Position numbers and translations under genes: made by a program | From: Sulfuritalea sp. | GTDB taxonomy: Bacteria > Pseudomonadota > Gammaproteobacteria > Burkholderiales > Rhodocyclaceae | DNA length: 64,000 bases | Assembly: GCA_022842325.1 (NCBI GenBank) | Contig: JALHPU010000003.1 | Span: forward strand, 62,001 to 126,000 | Direction of reading: 5' to 3' | Part shown: one piece after another, positions 8,686 through 18,577 of the stretch | Numbering within the stretch: position 1 is the stretch's first letter | Layout: each line of letters opens with the position of its first letter | Notes under the pieces: generated by a model | What the model was told of the DNA's origin: nothing | Seen by the model: only the letters and a program-made list of their open reading frames with translations | Databases searched by the model: none

Positions 8686-11165
8686 TCGCGATCGCCCGCG
8701 CCGGGCGTCTTGCGGCGGCGGCGACGGCCGCCGCCGGCAAAGGATTGGCGCGCCTGCGACATCTCTGCCATACGGCTGGCGACCAGGTAATTGATGCTGC
8801 CTTCCGGCACCACGCCTTCGTCGTCCGGATCGCCGGGGGCAATGCCGGTCAGGAGCTCGATGGCCTGCTCGACCGTGGTGACGGCGTGAATGCGGAACCT
8901 GCCCTCGGCCGCCGCGGCCACCACATCATGGCGCAGCATCAGGTGTTTCAGGTTGGCCTCCGGAATCAGCACGCCCTGGCGGCCGGTGAGTCCGCGCAGG
9001 CGGCAAATGTCGAAGAAACCCTCGATCTTCTCGTTGACTCCGCCGATGGCCTGAACCAGGCCGAACTGGTTCACCGATCCGGTCACCGCCAGCGACTGGT
9101 CGATCGGCGCGCCGGATAGCGCGGAAAGCAGCGCGCAGAGTTCAGCCAGCGACGCGCTGTCGCCCTCGACCGGGCCGTACGACTGCTCGAACACCAGGCT
9201 GGCCGAAAGCGACAGCGGCGTCTGACTGGAATAGCGTGTGGCGAGGAAGGAGGAAAGAATCATCACGCCCTTGGAATGGATCGGGCCGCCCATTTCGGTC
9301 TCGCGCTCGATGTCGATCACGTCGCCTTCGCCCACCCTGACGGTCGCAGTGATGCGCACCGGGTGGGCAAAGCGGAAATCGCCCAGATCGATCACCGCGA
9401 GGCCGTTGATCTGGCCGACATGGCCGCCGCTGGACGTGATCAGCAGGGTGTTCTCGAGAATCGCCTGCTGATACTGGTCGCGCAGGCGGTCATGGCGCCG
9501 GGTGCGGGCGTCGAGTGCCGTCTCGATATCCGCGGCGCCGACCACGGCGCGGCCCTCCCGCTGCGCGCAGTGGTCCGCCTCCTGCATCAGGTTGGCGATC
9601 TGCCGGGTATTGGTGGACAAGCGCTGCGCATCGCCGACGAGACGCGCCGACTGCTCGATGACGCGCGCCACGGCAGCGCATGCGAAGGGGCGCAAGCCGT
9701 CCCGGCGGCACAGGTCGGCAATGCGCCGGGCCAGTTGGCGGGTGTTGTCGTCGCTGCGCTCGACATCGGTTTCGAAATCGGCTGCGACGCGGAACAACTC
9801 GCCAAACTCGGGATCGTATTCCTTGAGCAGGTAGTACAGCATCGGCTCACCGAACAGCACCACCTTGCACGACAGCGCAATCGGCGCCGGCACCAGAGGC
9901 AGGGCGGCGGTGAAGCCCAGGGTCCGCTCCAGCGATTCAATGTGGATTTCACCGGCCTTGAGGGTGCGCTTGAGGGCTTCCCAGGCGAAGGGCTGGCGCA
10001 GCACCTTGTCGGCATCGAGCAGCAGGAAGCCGCCATTGGCACGATGCAGGGCGCCGGCCTTGATCATTGTGAAATTCGTCACCAGTGTGCCCATATGCGC
10101 CAGGTGATCGACGCGGCCGAGCAGATTGGGAAAGGTCGGATTGTCCTCGATGACGATCGGCGCCGAGGTGCTGCCGGCGTGATCCACCAGCAGGTTGGCG
10201 TGGTAGCGCTGCACCGAAATGCCGTCGCCGGTAAGCTCGTAGCCCTCGCTGTCGCCGTGCTGCTCGCGCAGTCCTTCGCCGTATTCGACGATGTCGGCGA
10301 GTACTTCGTCAAGGAAGCTCAGGACATTGGACAAACCGGCGTAGCGTTCCTTGAGTTCGTCGATCAGGTGGCCGACAGCCAGGCTCATGGTATCGCGGCC
10401 AAGCTGGCGCAGGCGCCCCTGCATTTCCCGGCGCCAGCGCGGAAACTGGTGCAGGAGTTTCTGCAAGGGTTCGCCAAAGGCTGTGATCAGCTGGCCGAGC
10501 CTCTGTTTTTCCTCATCGGCCAGGGCGGCAAACGCATCGGGCGTCATCGGCTCCTCACCGGCCAGCGGGGCAAAGGCGAAGCCCTGCGCGGTGCGTACCA
10601 GGGCGACGCCCTGCTTGCGGGATTCGTCGCCGAGCTGATTCAGCGCAGCGGTTTCACGTTCCTTGAGCTCGGTCTGGATGGCCTCGGCGTGCGAGCGGAA
10701 ATCCTCGCTGTCGAAGGCCGCGGCGATGGCGGGTTCGAGTTCCTCGATCAGGCGTTGCATGTCGCGCCGCAATTCGGCGCCGCGCCCGGCAGGCAGTGTC
10801 AGGACGCGCGGCGACTGGGCATCGGCAAAATTGTTGACATAGCAGCAGTCGTCGGGCGCCGGCTGGGTGGCCGCCTTGGCCTGCAGCAGCGTGCGCACAT
10901 CCTCGTGCCGTTCGCTGCCAGGCTCGCCGAGCACGAACAGGTTGTAGCCGGGACGGGCAACGTCGATGGCGAAGCGCACGGCTTCAACGGCGCGGGCCTG
11001 GCCAAAAACCTCGTCCAGCGGCGGCAACTGGTCGCTGGTTTCGAAATCCCGCAGGGCCGGATCGCAGGCACGGTAAAGCGCCTGTGGAGCAACGGGCTTC
11101 AGATCGGTCACGGCAGGTGGGCTCGGTTGATTTGCTGATCGGGAATCCGGCACAACCCGCGGCAT
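8682..11165 (-). CDS. LonB-like AAA/Lon-domain protease
   Basis: An 827-residue protein of the 'Lon-related putative ATP-dependent protease' type (YcbZ/LonB-like, AAA_32 plus Lon_C). The Ser-Lys dyad is present: Ser670 in PVEGDSAS and Lys713 in NEKIEGF. The ATPase half is degenerate: the P-loop reads GEPGSERHE with no Lys, and the Walker-B-like segment is GGFLLLDADK instead of ending DE. There is no N-terminal Lon substrate domain. The C-terminus carries an Arg-rich tail (GRRRRRK). Expected to be cytoplasmic. The upstream gene on the same strand is tusE, separated by a palindromic repeat. Confidence 0.88.
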   Translation of the reverse strand: MPRVVPDSRSANQPSPPAVTDLKPVAPQALYRACDPALRDFETSDQLPPLDEVFGQARAVEAVRFAIDVARPGYNLFVLGEPGSERHEDVRTLLQAKAATQPAPDDCCYVNNFADAQSPRVLTLPAGRGAELRRDMQRLIEELEPAIAAAFDSEDFRSHAEAIQTELKERETAALNQLGDESRKQGVALVRTAQGFAFAPLAGEEPMTPDAFAALADEEKQRLGQLITAFGEPLQKLLHQFPRWRREMQGRLRQLGRDTMSLAVGHLIDELKERYAGLSNVLSFLDEVLADIVEYGEGLREQHGDSEGYELTGDGISVQRYHANLLVDHAGSTSAPIVIEDNPTFPNLLGRVDHLAHMGTLVTNFTMIKAGALHRANGGFLLLDADKVLRQPFAWEALKRTLKAGEIHIESLERTLGFTAALPLVPAPIALSCKVVLFGEPMLYYLLKEYDPEFGELFRVAADFETDVERSDDNTRQLARRIADLCRRDGLRPFACAAVARVIEQSARLVGDAQRLSTNTRQIANLMQEADHCAQREGRAVVGAADIETALDARTRRHDRLRDQYQQAILENTLLITSSGGHVGQINGLAVIDLGDFRFAHPVRITATVRVGEGDVIDIERETEMGGPIHSKGVMILSSFLATRYSSQTPLSLSASLVFEQSYGPVEGDSASLAELCALLSALSGAPIDQSLAVTGSVNQFGLVQAIGGVNEKIEGFFDICRLRGLTGRQGVLIPEANLKHLMLRHDVVAAAAEGRFRIHAVTTVEQAIELLTGIAPGDPDDEGVVPEGSINYLVASRMAEMSQARQSFAGGGRRRRRKTPGAGDRD

Positions 11166-11252
11166 CGCCCTTTGTTGCAGGACTGCGCGGGACGGCAGAA
11201 TTATGCCGGCAAACTCGGCGCCCGAATATGCGCCCCGTCAACCACCGTTCTG

Positions 11253-11290
11253 AAAGTCGGCGCTGGCAGCACGGTGCCGCCAGCGCCGAC
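11253..11290. repeat. Dispersed repeat, perfect inverted pair (copy 2)
   Basis: GTCGGCGCTGGC (11256-11267) and its exact reverse complement (11279-11290) flank an 11-nt spacer, so two repeat units face each other. The left unit keeps the AAA leader and the ACGG tail. It lies 9 bp beyond the tusE stop and upstream of the Lon-like gene. It could form a 12-bp RNA hairpin, but no T-tract follows on either strand. Confidence 0.8.
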
Positions 11291-11299
11291 CGGGCAGGG

Positions 11300-11629
11300 C
11301 TACACGCAGCCGGTAGGCTTGGGCATGCCCGCGTACCGCGCGGCCTGCTTGGCCGGGCCGTAGGGGAACAGGTCGAACAGGTACTTCTTGTCGCCGAACT
11401 GTTCGCCCAGCGAACCGCCGATCAGTTTCGACATGACGCGCAGATTCGGCGCCGTGCCGTTCTCGGCGTAGTACTCGCGAATCCAGCGCACCACCTGCCA
11501 GTGCTCATCGGCCAGCGCCAGTTGGTCGCGCTCGGCAAGGCATTGCGCGACGTCTTCGCTCCAGTCGTCGAGCGAGGCCAGGTAGCCTTCGGCGTCGGTT
11601 TCGATTTCACGGCCATTTACGTTGATCAT
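11300..11629 (-). CDS. tusE: TusE/DsrC-family sulfur carrier protein
   Basis: A 109-residue DsrC/TusE-fold protein that carries persulfide sulfur on a penultimate Cys (C-terminus PKPTGCV, Cys108). The second DsrC cysteine, normally about 11 residues earlier in the C-terminal arm, is Ala here (KQAARYAGMP), so this is a one-cysteine TusE-like form suited to sulfur transfer such as tRNA 2-thiouridylation rather than a full DsrC of dissimilatory sulfur metabolism. No tusBCD or dsr genes are in the window. An IscR-like box lies about 33 bp upstream. No strong ribosome binding site is visible. Confidence 0.85.
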   Translation of the reverse strand: MINVNGREIETDAEGYLASLDDWSEDVAQCLAERDQLALADEHWQVVRWIREYYAENGTAPNLRVMSKLIGGSLGEQFGDKKYLFDLFPYGPAKQAARYAGMPKPTGCV

Positions 11630-11661
11630 TTTTGTCTCTCTGTTGAAAAGGGTTGGGATTA

Positions 11662-11686
11662 ATACTTGAGTAATTTTGTCGGATTA
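11662..11686 (-). promoter_or_regulatory. IscR-like box upstream of tusE
   Basis: The left half ATACTTGAGT and right half TTGTCGGATTA are spaced as in the type 1 IscR site (ATASYYGACT...AGTCRRSTAT, 25 bp). The centre is AT-rich. It lies in the divergent tusE/iorA interval, 33 bp from tusE and 226 bp from iorA. A close relative is found upstream of grxD at 39979. Assignment to IscR is by motif only. Confidence 0.45.
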
Positions 11687-11911
11687 TAGATTCCGGTTTG
11701 AGATTCGTACATAGAGATTGCTGCAGCCGCCATCGGGACCACTTATCGCCTGCAATTGCCGGGAACCTCCGGGCATGCCCGCCGCCAGCACGGCAAGCTG
11801 GACGCAGAGCCTGCAAATCCGGATAATTCGACCGAATCCGTTTGATGCTGACCTGCGGCCCGAGGGCACCCCCGGCGCAGGTCTATTTTTTCCCTAGTCC
11901 GAGAGAACATC

Positions 11912-13804
11912 ATGGCCGCAGCAATGCCCCAAATGGCTCCCCCCGCCGCCGCTACCCGGCTCCTGCTTTCCGGCAACGAAGCCGTCGCCCGCGGCGTCTG
12001 GGAATCCGGCGTCCGTGTCGCCGCCGCCTACCCCGGCACGCCAGCCACCGAGATCATCGAATCGCTGGCGCGCTATCCCGACCTGTACGCCGAATGGTCG
12101 GTCAATGAGAAGGTTTCGATGGAAGTCGCGCTGGGCGCCTCGATGACCGGCGCCCGGGCCTTCTGTGCCATGAAGCACGTTGGCCTCAACGTCGCCAGCG
12201 ACTGCCTGATGACCATGACCATCACCGGCGCCTATGGCGGACTGGTGATCGCCGTGGCCGACGACGTCGGCATGTCTTCCTCGCAGAACGAGCAGGATTC
12301 GCGCTTCTGGGGCCGCTTCGCCCACATCCCGGTGCTGGAGCCGGCGGACTCGCAGGAAGCCTACGAGATGACGAAGTTTGCCTTCGGCTTCTCGGAGCAA
12401 TACGAAACACCGGTGCTGCTGCGCCTGACCACGCGCATCTGCCACGTCAAGGGACTGGTTGTCGTCGGCGAGCGCGAGGCCCACGAACCGGCCGGCTTCG
12501 TCAAGAATCCGCAGCGCTGGGTGATGGTGCCGGCCCACGCCAAGGCACGCCTTCCCGCCCTGTTCCAGCGCGACGAAACCCTGCGCGCCGTGTCGGAAGT
12601 GTCGCCGCTGAACGTGCTGGAAGCCGGCACGGATCGCAGCGTCGGCTTCGTCACCTCGGGCCCGGCCTACATGCACGTCAAGGAAGCTTTCCCGAATGCG
12701 CCGGTGCTGAAGCTGGGCCTCTCCTACCCCTGGCCACCGGAAAAAATGCGCGAACTGGCGGCGATGTGCGACAAGCTGGTGGTGGTCGAGGAAACCGAGA
12801 AGCTGCTGGAGACCGAAATCAAGGCCGCCGGCATTGCCTGCCACGGCAAGGACGTGCTGCCCAGCATCGGCGAGCTGTCGCCGCAGGTGCTGACGCCGGC
12901 AGTCGACCGCCTGCTCGGCAAGCCGGTGCCGCCGCCGGCACCCGCCGCGGCGCCGCCCAAGGTCTTCCCGCGGCCGCCGACGCTGTGCGCCTCCTGCCCG
13001 CACATGGGCATGTACTACACGCTGTCGCAAATCAAGAACATCATCGTCACCGGCGACATCGGCTGCTACACGCTCGGCGCCGGCCACCCGTGGAACGCGC
13101 TGGACACCACGATCTGCATGGGCGCGACGATGGGCGTGGCGCTGGGCATCGACAAGGGTCGCGGCGCGGTCGACAAGAACAAACGGATACTGGCCGTGAT
13201 CGGCGATTCGACCTTCATGCACATGGGCATGCAGGGCCTGCTCGACATCACCTACAACCACGGCAACATCACCGTCCTGCTGCTCGACAACAACACCACC
13301 GGCATGACCGGCGGCCAGGCCACGCCGGCCTCGGGCAAGGACATCCATGGCAAGGAAGCACCCAAGGTCGACCTGTTCAAGATCGTCGAGGCGCTGGGCG
13401 TGCCCAACGAGCGCATCAAGATCGTCGATCCCTATGAGCTGCCGGTGCTGTTCAAGACCGTGCGCGAGGAGATCAAGATCGAAGGCCCTTCGGTCATCAT
13501 CGCGCGGCGGCCCTGCGTGCTGATCGACGACTTCAAGCCTTTCCGTCCGTATCTGGTCGAGGAAGACAAATGCACCGGCTGCGGCAACTGCATCGAGGTG
13601 GGCTGCCCGGCGATCCACGTCACGCATCGCGACAAGGTGATCAAGCCTTCGGGCAAGGAAGTCGAACTGGCCTTCGTCAGCATCGACAGCCAGGCCTGCA
13701 CCGGATGCGGCCTCTGCGTCCAGCCCTGCGCGCCGGATGCGATCCAGCATGTGCCGCGCCGCGACATTCCGATCCACATCGTCAAGACTTCGAGCACGTC
13801 ATGA
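11912..13804 (+). CDS. iorA: Indolepyruvate:ferredoxin oxidoreductase, alpha subunit
   Basis: A 630-residue thiamine-diphosphate enzyme that oxidatively decarboxylates aryl pyruvates (indolepyruvate, phenylpyruvate) to acyl-CoA, reducing ferredoxin. N-terminal pyrimidine-binding domain (about 20-190), then a ThDP-binding domain with GDIGCYTLG and GDSTFMHMG (about 370-440). The C-terminal 70 residues carry two [4Fe-4S] motifs, [13 protein letters not shown] and [13 protein letters not shown]. Its stop overlaps the start of iorB (ATGA). In denitrifying betaproteobacteria this enzyme serves aromatic amino-acid breakdown. The oxygen-sensitive chemistry suggests a facultatively anaerobic host (inference). 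Confidence 0.92.
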   Translation: MAAAMPQMAPPAAATRLLLSGNEAVARGVWESGVRVAAAYPGTPATEIIESLARYPDLYAEWSVNEKVSMEVALGASMTGARAFCAMKHVGLNVASDCLMTMTITGAYGGLVIAVADDVGMSSSQNEQDSRFWGRFAHIPVLEPADSQEAYEMTKFAFGFSEQYETPVLLRLTTRICHVKGLVVVGEREAHEPAGFVKNPQRWVMVPAHAKARLPALFQRDETLRAVSEVSPLNVLEAGTDRSVGFVTSGPAYMHVKEAFPNAPVLKLGLSYPWPPEKMRELAAMCDKLVVVEETEKLLETEIKAAGIACHGKDVLPSIGELSPQVLTPAVDRLLGKPVPPPAPAAAPPKVFPRPPTLCASCPHMGMYYTLSQIKNIIVTGDIGCYTLGAGHPWNALDTTICMGATMGVALGIDKGRGAVDKNKRILAVIGDSTFMHMGMQGLLDITYNHGNITVLLLDNNTTGMTGGQATPASGKDIHGKEAPKVDLFKIVEALGVPNERIKIVDPYELPVLFKTVREEIKIEGPSVIIARRPCVLIDDFKPFRPYLVEEDKCTGCGNCIEVGCPAIHVTHRDKVIKPSGKEVELAFVSIDSQACTGCGLCVQPCAPDAIQHVPRRDIPIHIVKTSSTS

Positions 13805-14418
13805 GCAACGACATCACCAACATCCTCGTCTGCGGCATCGGCGGCCAGGGCGTCATGACGGCCACCGAGATCCTCGCCGAGGCGGCCATCGCGGAAGGCC
13901 ACGACGTCAAGAAGACGGAGGTTGCCGGCATGGCCCAGCGTGGCGGCGTGGTCACCTCGCACCTGCGCTTCGGCCGCAAGGTGCTCTCGCCGCAGATCGA
14001 ACCCGGCACGGTGCAGGTGCTGCTCGGCTTCGAAGGCGCCGAGGCACTTCGCTGGTCGCACTACCTGAAGCCCGACGGCCTGGCGCTGGTGAACAACGCC
14101 AAGCTGGTGCCGCCCGTGGTCGAGTTGGGTCTATTCGATTACCCGGAGGACCCCACCGGCCAGATGCGCGCCGCCGGCCATCGCGTGGTGTCCTTCGACG
14201 CCATGACCATCGCCCGCGACCTCGGCGAAGTGAGACTGGGCAACACCGTGATGCTCGGCGCCATTGCCGATTACCTGCCCTTCGCGTCGGACGTGTTGCT
14301 GGCCTGCATCGACAAGCGCTTCGCGCGCAAGGGCGAGAAGGTCGTCGAGGCCAACCGCCAGGCCTTCGCCGCCGGGCGCGACGCGGTGGCGAAACAACTC
14401 GCCGCGACTGCTGCCTGA
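13801..14418 (+). CDS. iorB: Indolepyruvate:ferredoxin oxidoreductase, beta subunit
   Basis: A 205-residue gamma-type domain of 2-oxoacid:acceptor oxidoreductases. It opens with the hallmark [20 protein letters not shown], followed by [13 protein letters not shown], which contact CoA and the alpha subunit. The start ATG at 13801 overlaps the iorA stop by 4 bp, so the two subunits are translationally coupled at equal stoichiometry. folD follows after 17 bp and may share the transcript. Confidence 0.92.
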   Translation: MSNDITNILVCGIGGQGVMTATEILAEAAIAEGHDVKKTEVAGMAQRGGVVTSHLRFGRKVLSPQIEPGTVQVLLGFEGAEALRWSHYLKPDGLALVNNAKLVPPVVELGLFDYPEDPTGQMRAAGHRVVSFDAMTIARDLGEVRLGNTVMLGAIADYLPFASDVLLACIDKRFARKGEKVVEANRQAFAAGRDAVAKQLAATAA

Positions 14419-14435
14419 AACCAACGGAACGAACC

Positions 14436-15295
<860 letters not shown>

Positions 15296-15299
<4 letters not shown>

Positions 15300-15796
15300 A
15301 ACCACTGGTCGGCATCGTGATGGGCTCGGATTCGGACTGGCCGGTGATGCAGGCCGCCGCCGCGATGCTCAAGGAATTCGGCGTGCCCTACGAGGCACGG
15401 GTAGTCTCGGCGCATCGCACGCCCGACCTGCTGTTCGACTATGCCGCCGTGGCGCAGGAACGCGACCTGCGCGCGATCATCGCCGGCGCCGGCGGCGCCG
15501 CGCACCTGCCCGGCATGCTGGCGGCCAAGACCATCGTCCCGGTACTCGGCGTGCCGGTGCCCTCGAAGCACCTCAACGGGCTCGATTCCCTGCTCTCCAT
15601 CGTGCAGATGCCCAAGGGTGTCCCGGTCGCGACCTTCGCCATCGGCGAAGCCGGCGCCGCCAATGCGGCGCTCACGGCGATCGCCATCATCGCCACGGCC
15701 AACGACGATTACGGCCGCGCGCTGGCGAAGAAACTCATGGAATTCCGCAGCCGCCAGAACGAGAAAGTGCTGGCGATGAAGCTGCCGGACCTCTGA
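15296..15796 (+). CDS. purE: N5-carboxyaminoimidazole ribonucleotide mutase
   Basis: A 166-residue class I PurE catalysing the mutase step of purine synthesis. Signatures GSDSDWPVM (residues about 10-18) and SAHRTP (about 43-48, catalytic His) are present, as is the [11 protein letters not shown] loop. A typical octameric cytoplasmic enzyme by family. purK, its usual partner, is not adjacent: the next gene is hemF, which overlaps by one base (TGATG). Confidence 0.95.
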
Positions 15797-16797
15797 TGAA
15801 CATTGCCCCGATCCGGGACTATTTCACCGGACTGCAGGACCGCATCGTCGGCGAACTCGAAGTCATGGAAGGTCAGCCCTTCCTGCGCGATGCCTGGGAG
15901 CGGCCGCAAGGCGGCCCGGCGAACAGCCATCCCCCCAGCCCCCTTCCCACGGAAGGGGGTGACAATGGTTCGCTTCGCTCCGGGTCAAACACTTCCGCCG
16001 CCTCGGGGCGGCCCAGCGGCGGCGGGATCTCCCGCCTGATCGAAGACGGCAAGCTGTTCGAGCGCGGCGGGGTCAATTTCTCCCACGTCATGGGCGAGCA
16101 GATGCCCGCCTCGGCCACCGCCCACCGCCCCGAACTGGCCGGCCGCCGCTGGCAGGCGATGGGCGTCTCGCTGGTGCTGCATCCACTCAACCCCTACTGC
16201 CCGACCGCACACATGAACGTGCGCTTTTTCGTCGCCGAGAAAGAGGGCGAACAGCCGGTCTGGTGGTTCGGCGGCGGCATGGACCTGACGCCCTACTACG
16301 GCTTCGAAGAAGACGCGGCTCACTTCCATCGCAACTGTCGCGACACGCTCGCGCCTTTCGGCGCCGAGGTCCATGCGCGCTACAAGAAGTGGTGCGACGA
16401 CTACTTCTTCCTCAAGCATCGCAACGAGGCGCGCGGCGTCGGCGGCATCTTCTTCGACGACCTTAACGAGGGTGGCTTTGACCGTTGCTTCGGACTGACC
16501 CGGGCCGTCGGCAACAGCTTCACTGCCGCCTACCTGCCGCTCATCGCGCGCCGCCGCGACACGCCCTACGCTGATCGCGAACGCGACTTCCAGGCGTACC
16601 GGCGCGGCCGCTATGTCGAATTCAACCTGGTCTGGGATCGCGGCACGCTGTTCGGCCTGCAGTCCGGCGGACGCACCGAATCGATCCTGATGTCGCTGCC
16701 GCCGATCGTCAAATGGCGCTACAGCTGGCAGCCGGAACCCGGCAGCGCCGAAGCCAGGCTCTACAGCGACTTCCTGCCGCCCCGCGACTGGCTCTGA
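15796..16797 (+). CDS. hemF: Oxygen-dependent coproporphyrinogen III oxidase with an in-frame insertion
   Basis: HemF converts coproporphyrinogen III to protoporphyrinogen IX using O2. At 333 residues it is 34 longer than E. coli HemF (299). The surplus is residues about 41-74 between AWERPQGG and [11 protein letters not shown], a low-complexity Pro/Ser/Gly stretch coded by DNA that resembles an intergenic palindromic repeat. The rest is canonical: [54 protein letters not shown] and [15 protein letters not shown]. The frame is kept, so the protein is probably still made. It starts on the last base of purE. Confidence 0.93.
   Translation: MNIAPIRDYFTGLQDRIVGELEVMEGQPFLRDAWERPQGGPANSHPPSPLPTEGGDNGSLRSGSNTSAASGRPSGGGISRLIEDGKLFERGGVNFSHVMGEQMPASATAHRPELAGRRWQAMGVSLVLHPLNPYCPTAHMNVRFFVAEKEGEQPVWWFGGGMDLTPYYGFEEDAAHFHRNCRDTLAPFGAEVHARYKKWCDDYFFLKHRNEARGVGGIFFDDLNEGGFDRCFGLTRAVGNSFTAAYLPLIARRRDTPYADRERDFQAYRRGRYVEFNLVWDRGTLFGLQSGGRTESILMSLPPIVKWRYSWQPEPGSAEARLYSDFLPPRDWL
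15916..16017. repeat. Repeat-like in-frame insertion inside hemF
   Basis: About 102 bp with no counterpart in the HemF family. It contains a perfect hairpin (CCCCCTTCC, 15939-15947, loop CAC, GGAAGGGGG, 15951-15959) and G/C-rich runs of the type seen in the intergenic hairpin clusters at 40783-40905 and 50950-51110. It reads through as Pro/Ser/Gly-rich residues. The exact edges are estimated from comparison with E. coli HemF from memory. Confidence 0.65.
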
Positions 16798-16800
16798 ATC

Positions 16801-16823
16801 ACCGTCCTGCCAGCGCCGACTCT
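16801..16823 (-). repeat. Dispersed GTCGGCGCTGGC repeat, intergenic copy 3
   Basis: Read on the minus strand: AGAGTCGGCGCTGGC, gap AGG, ACGGT. It begins 4 bp after the hemF stop and ends 10 bp before the nudix gene. Confidence 0.75.
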
Positions 16824-16833
16824 CGCCGCGTCA

Positions 16834-17367
16834 ATGACACATAGCTACAACTACTGCCCCGCTTGCGCGACGCCCCTGCGCATGCTCTCGCAGATGGAAG
16901 ACGGCGGTCCGAAAGAGCGCCTGCGCTGTCCCGCCTGCCACTGGACCCACTGGAACAATCCAACGCCGGTGCTCGCCGCGATCATCGAAATGGCCGACCG
17001 CGAGGGTCGCGTGCTGCTGGCGCGCAATGCGGCCTGGTCGGGCAGGATGTTCGCGCTGATCACGGGTTTCATGGAAGCCGGCGAAACGCCGGAGGACGGC
17101 ATCGCCCGCGAAGTGCTCGAAGAAACCGGGCTGCGCGTCGAGGCGCCCCGACTGGTCGGCGTTTACGATTTCCAGCGCATGAACCAGATCATCATCGCCT
17201 ACCACGTGGTGGCACGCGGCGAAATCGTGCTGTCGCCCGAGTTGTCGGAATACAAGCTGTTCCGCCCCGAAGACCTCAAGTGCTGGCGCGCCGGCACCGG
17301 CTATGCGCTGGCCGACTGGCTCACCGCACGCGGCGTGACGCCGCAGTGGATCGAACTGCCGAACTGA
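16834..17367 (+). CDS. Nudix hydrolase with N-terminal zinc ribbon
   Basis: A 177-residue pyrophosphohydrolase. Cys8-Cys11 and Cys33-Cys36 (CPAC in both pairs) make a zinc ribbon. The Nudix box begins GFMEAGET, continues with REVLEETGL and keeps all acidic Mg ligands (about residues 77-99). The layout resembles the zinc-ribbon NADH-pyrophosphatase (NudC-like) branch, but it lacks the long N-terminal domain of NudC, so the substrate is open. It lies 36 bp after hemF with a repeat copy in between, probably co-transcribed from folD. Confidence 0.85.
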   Translation: MTHSYNYCPACATPLRMLSQMEDGGPKERLRCPACHWTHWNNPTPVLAAIIEMADREGRVLLARNAAWSGRMFALITGFMEAGETPEDGIAREVLEETGLRVEAPRLVGVYDFQRMNQIIIAYHVVARGEIVLSPELSEYKLFRPEDLKCWRAGTGYALADWLTARGVTPQWIELPN

Positions 17368-17387
17368 CTCGCCCCGATCGCGTAGCC

Positions 17388-18572
17388 TCAGAGCAGCGCA
17401 GCGGCGCGATAGTGCCGTACCGCCAGCGCCGACTCTTCGAGCTGGTCCAGCAACTGTGCCAGTTCGACATGTGCGGCGCGTGAGGGCGCGATGGCCAGCG
17501 CCGCTTCCAGGTAGCTCCTGGCCTTGCCCCACAACTGCTGCTGGCGGCACAGGCGGCCCAGGGTCAGCAGCAGGGCGCCGTCGCGCGGCAGGCCTTGCAG
17601 CCATTTCTCGGCCTGGGCGATGCGCCCGAGCACGTCGCCGGCGGGTTCGCCGGCCCGGCAGCATTCGCCATAGGCCAGCACCAGCGTGGCATCCCAGCGT
17701 TCGTCGAGCGCATCCTCGATCACGCGCTGGGCTTCGCGGCAATCGCCGACGGCCATCAATGCGCGCGCGGTTTCCAGCGCCAGCGCAGGCTCGGCGCGGT
17801 CGCTCTCGTCCAGTTCGCGCCAGTAGCGCATCAGCCCGGGAGGATCGTCGCGCAGGCTGCGCAGGGCTTCGCGCACGGCGCGACTGCGGATCGGCGCGGC
17901 CTGATCGGCGGTCAGCGCCTGATGCTTTTCGAGCTGGCGCACCAGGCGCGCCACTTCGCGCCAGTTGCCCAGGCCCTGCTCGGCACGCAGGCTCAGGCGC
18001 AAGGCGGCAATGTGCCGGCCCTCGCGGGCGGCGAAAGCGTGCAGCGCATCGCGCGCATCCTCGAAGCGGCGTTCTTCGAGTGCGAATTCGGCTTCGGTCA
18101 TCAGGCGCGCGGCCTGCAGACCGGCGCTATCGTGGCTGCGCACGCGCGCGGCCCATTCCGCCGTGCGTCCGGCGTCGCGCAGGGCGTGTGCGGCGCGCCA
18201 GCCGGCCAGCGCCAGCATGCCAGAGGCGGCATCGTCCGAGCGCGCCTTTTCGGCGCAGCGCATGGCATGCCCGTAACGCCCCTCCTGCAGCAGGCGCCAG
18301 GCGTCGCGCAGGGCCCGCGCGGCCTTGTCCTGTTGCCGCCGCTTGCGGAACTCGGCCACCGCGCGCGGCAGTGCCAGCGTGTGGCTGACGGCGCGCGCCA
18401 GCAGATAGATGACGAAGAAGCCGACAGCGCAGAGCAGCAAAAACAGGTTGAGCGAAACCTCGGCCCGCCACGGCGGCAGCACCAGCAGCACATAGCCGTC
18501 GTTGTAGCGCGCGGCCAGCGACAAGCCGACCGCCAGTGCAGCCAGAACCAGCAGCCAGAACAGGGCGCGCAT
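17388..18572 (-). CDS. hemY: HemY, haem biosynthesis-associated TPR protein
   Basis: A 394-residue inner-membrane protein: two N-terminal helices (about residues 3-22 and 40-62), then TPR-like helical repeats facing the cytoplasm or periplasm. It matches proteobacterial HemY of the hemCDXY operon (not the Gram-positive HemY oxidase). The exact biochemical role is unsettled; it is thought to assist late haem synthesis. The ATG at 18572 follows the hemX stop by 5 bp. The last residues (EESALAVRHYRAAALL) are encoded by a copy of the window's dispersed repeat. Confidence 0.88.
   Translation of the reverse strand: MRALFWLLVLAALAVGLSLAARYNDGYVLLVLPPWRAEVSLNLFLLLCAVGFFVIYLLARAVSHTLALPRAVAEFRKRRQQDKAARALRDAWRLLQEGRYGHAMRCAEKARSDDAASGMLALAGWRAAHALRDAGRTAEWAARVRSHDSAGLQAARLMTEAEFALEERRFEDARDALHAFAAREGRHIAALRLSLRAEQGLGNWREVARLVRQLEKHQALTADQAAPIRSRAVREALRSLRDDPPGLMRYWRELDESDRAEPALALETARALMAVGDCREAQRVIEDALDERWDATLVLAYGECCRAGEPAGDVLGRIAQAEKWLQGLPRDGALLLTLGRLCRQQQLWGKARSYLEAALAIAPSRAAHVELAQLLDQLEESALAVRHYRAAALL
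17413..17437 (-). repeat. Dispersed repeat copy within the 3' end of hemY
   Basis: Minus strand: AAGAGTCGGCGCTGGC, gap GGT, ACGGCA. It encodes residues ESALAVR near the HemY C-terminus, 25 bp before the stop. The 12-bp core is exact. Confidence 0.6.
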
Positions 18573-18577
18573 GGGAG

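Noticed and set aside
9276..11138. A 620-codon open frame antisense to the Lon-like gene.
   Set aside because: Same GC effect; no domain or start signal, while the minus-strand protein is complete.
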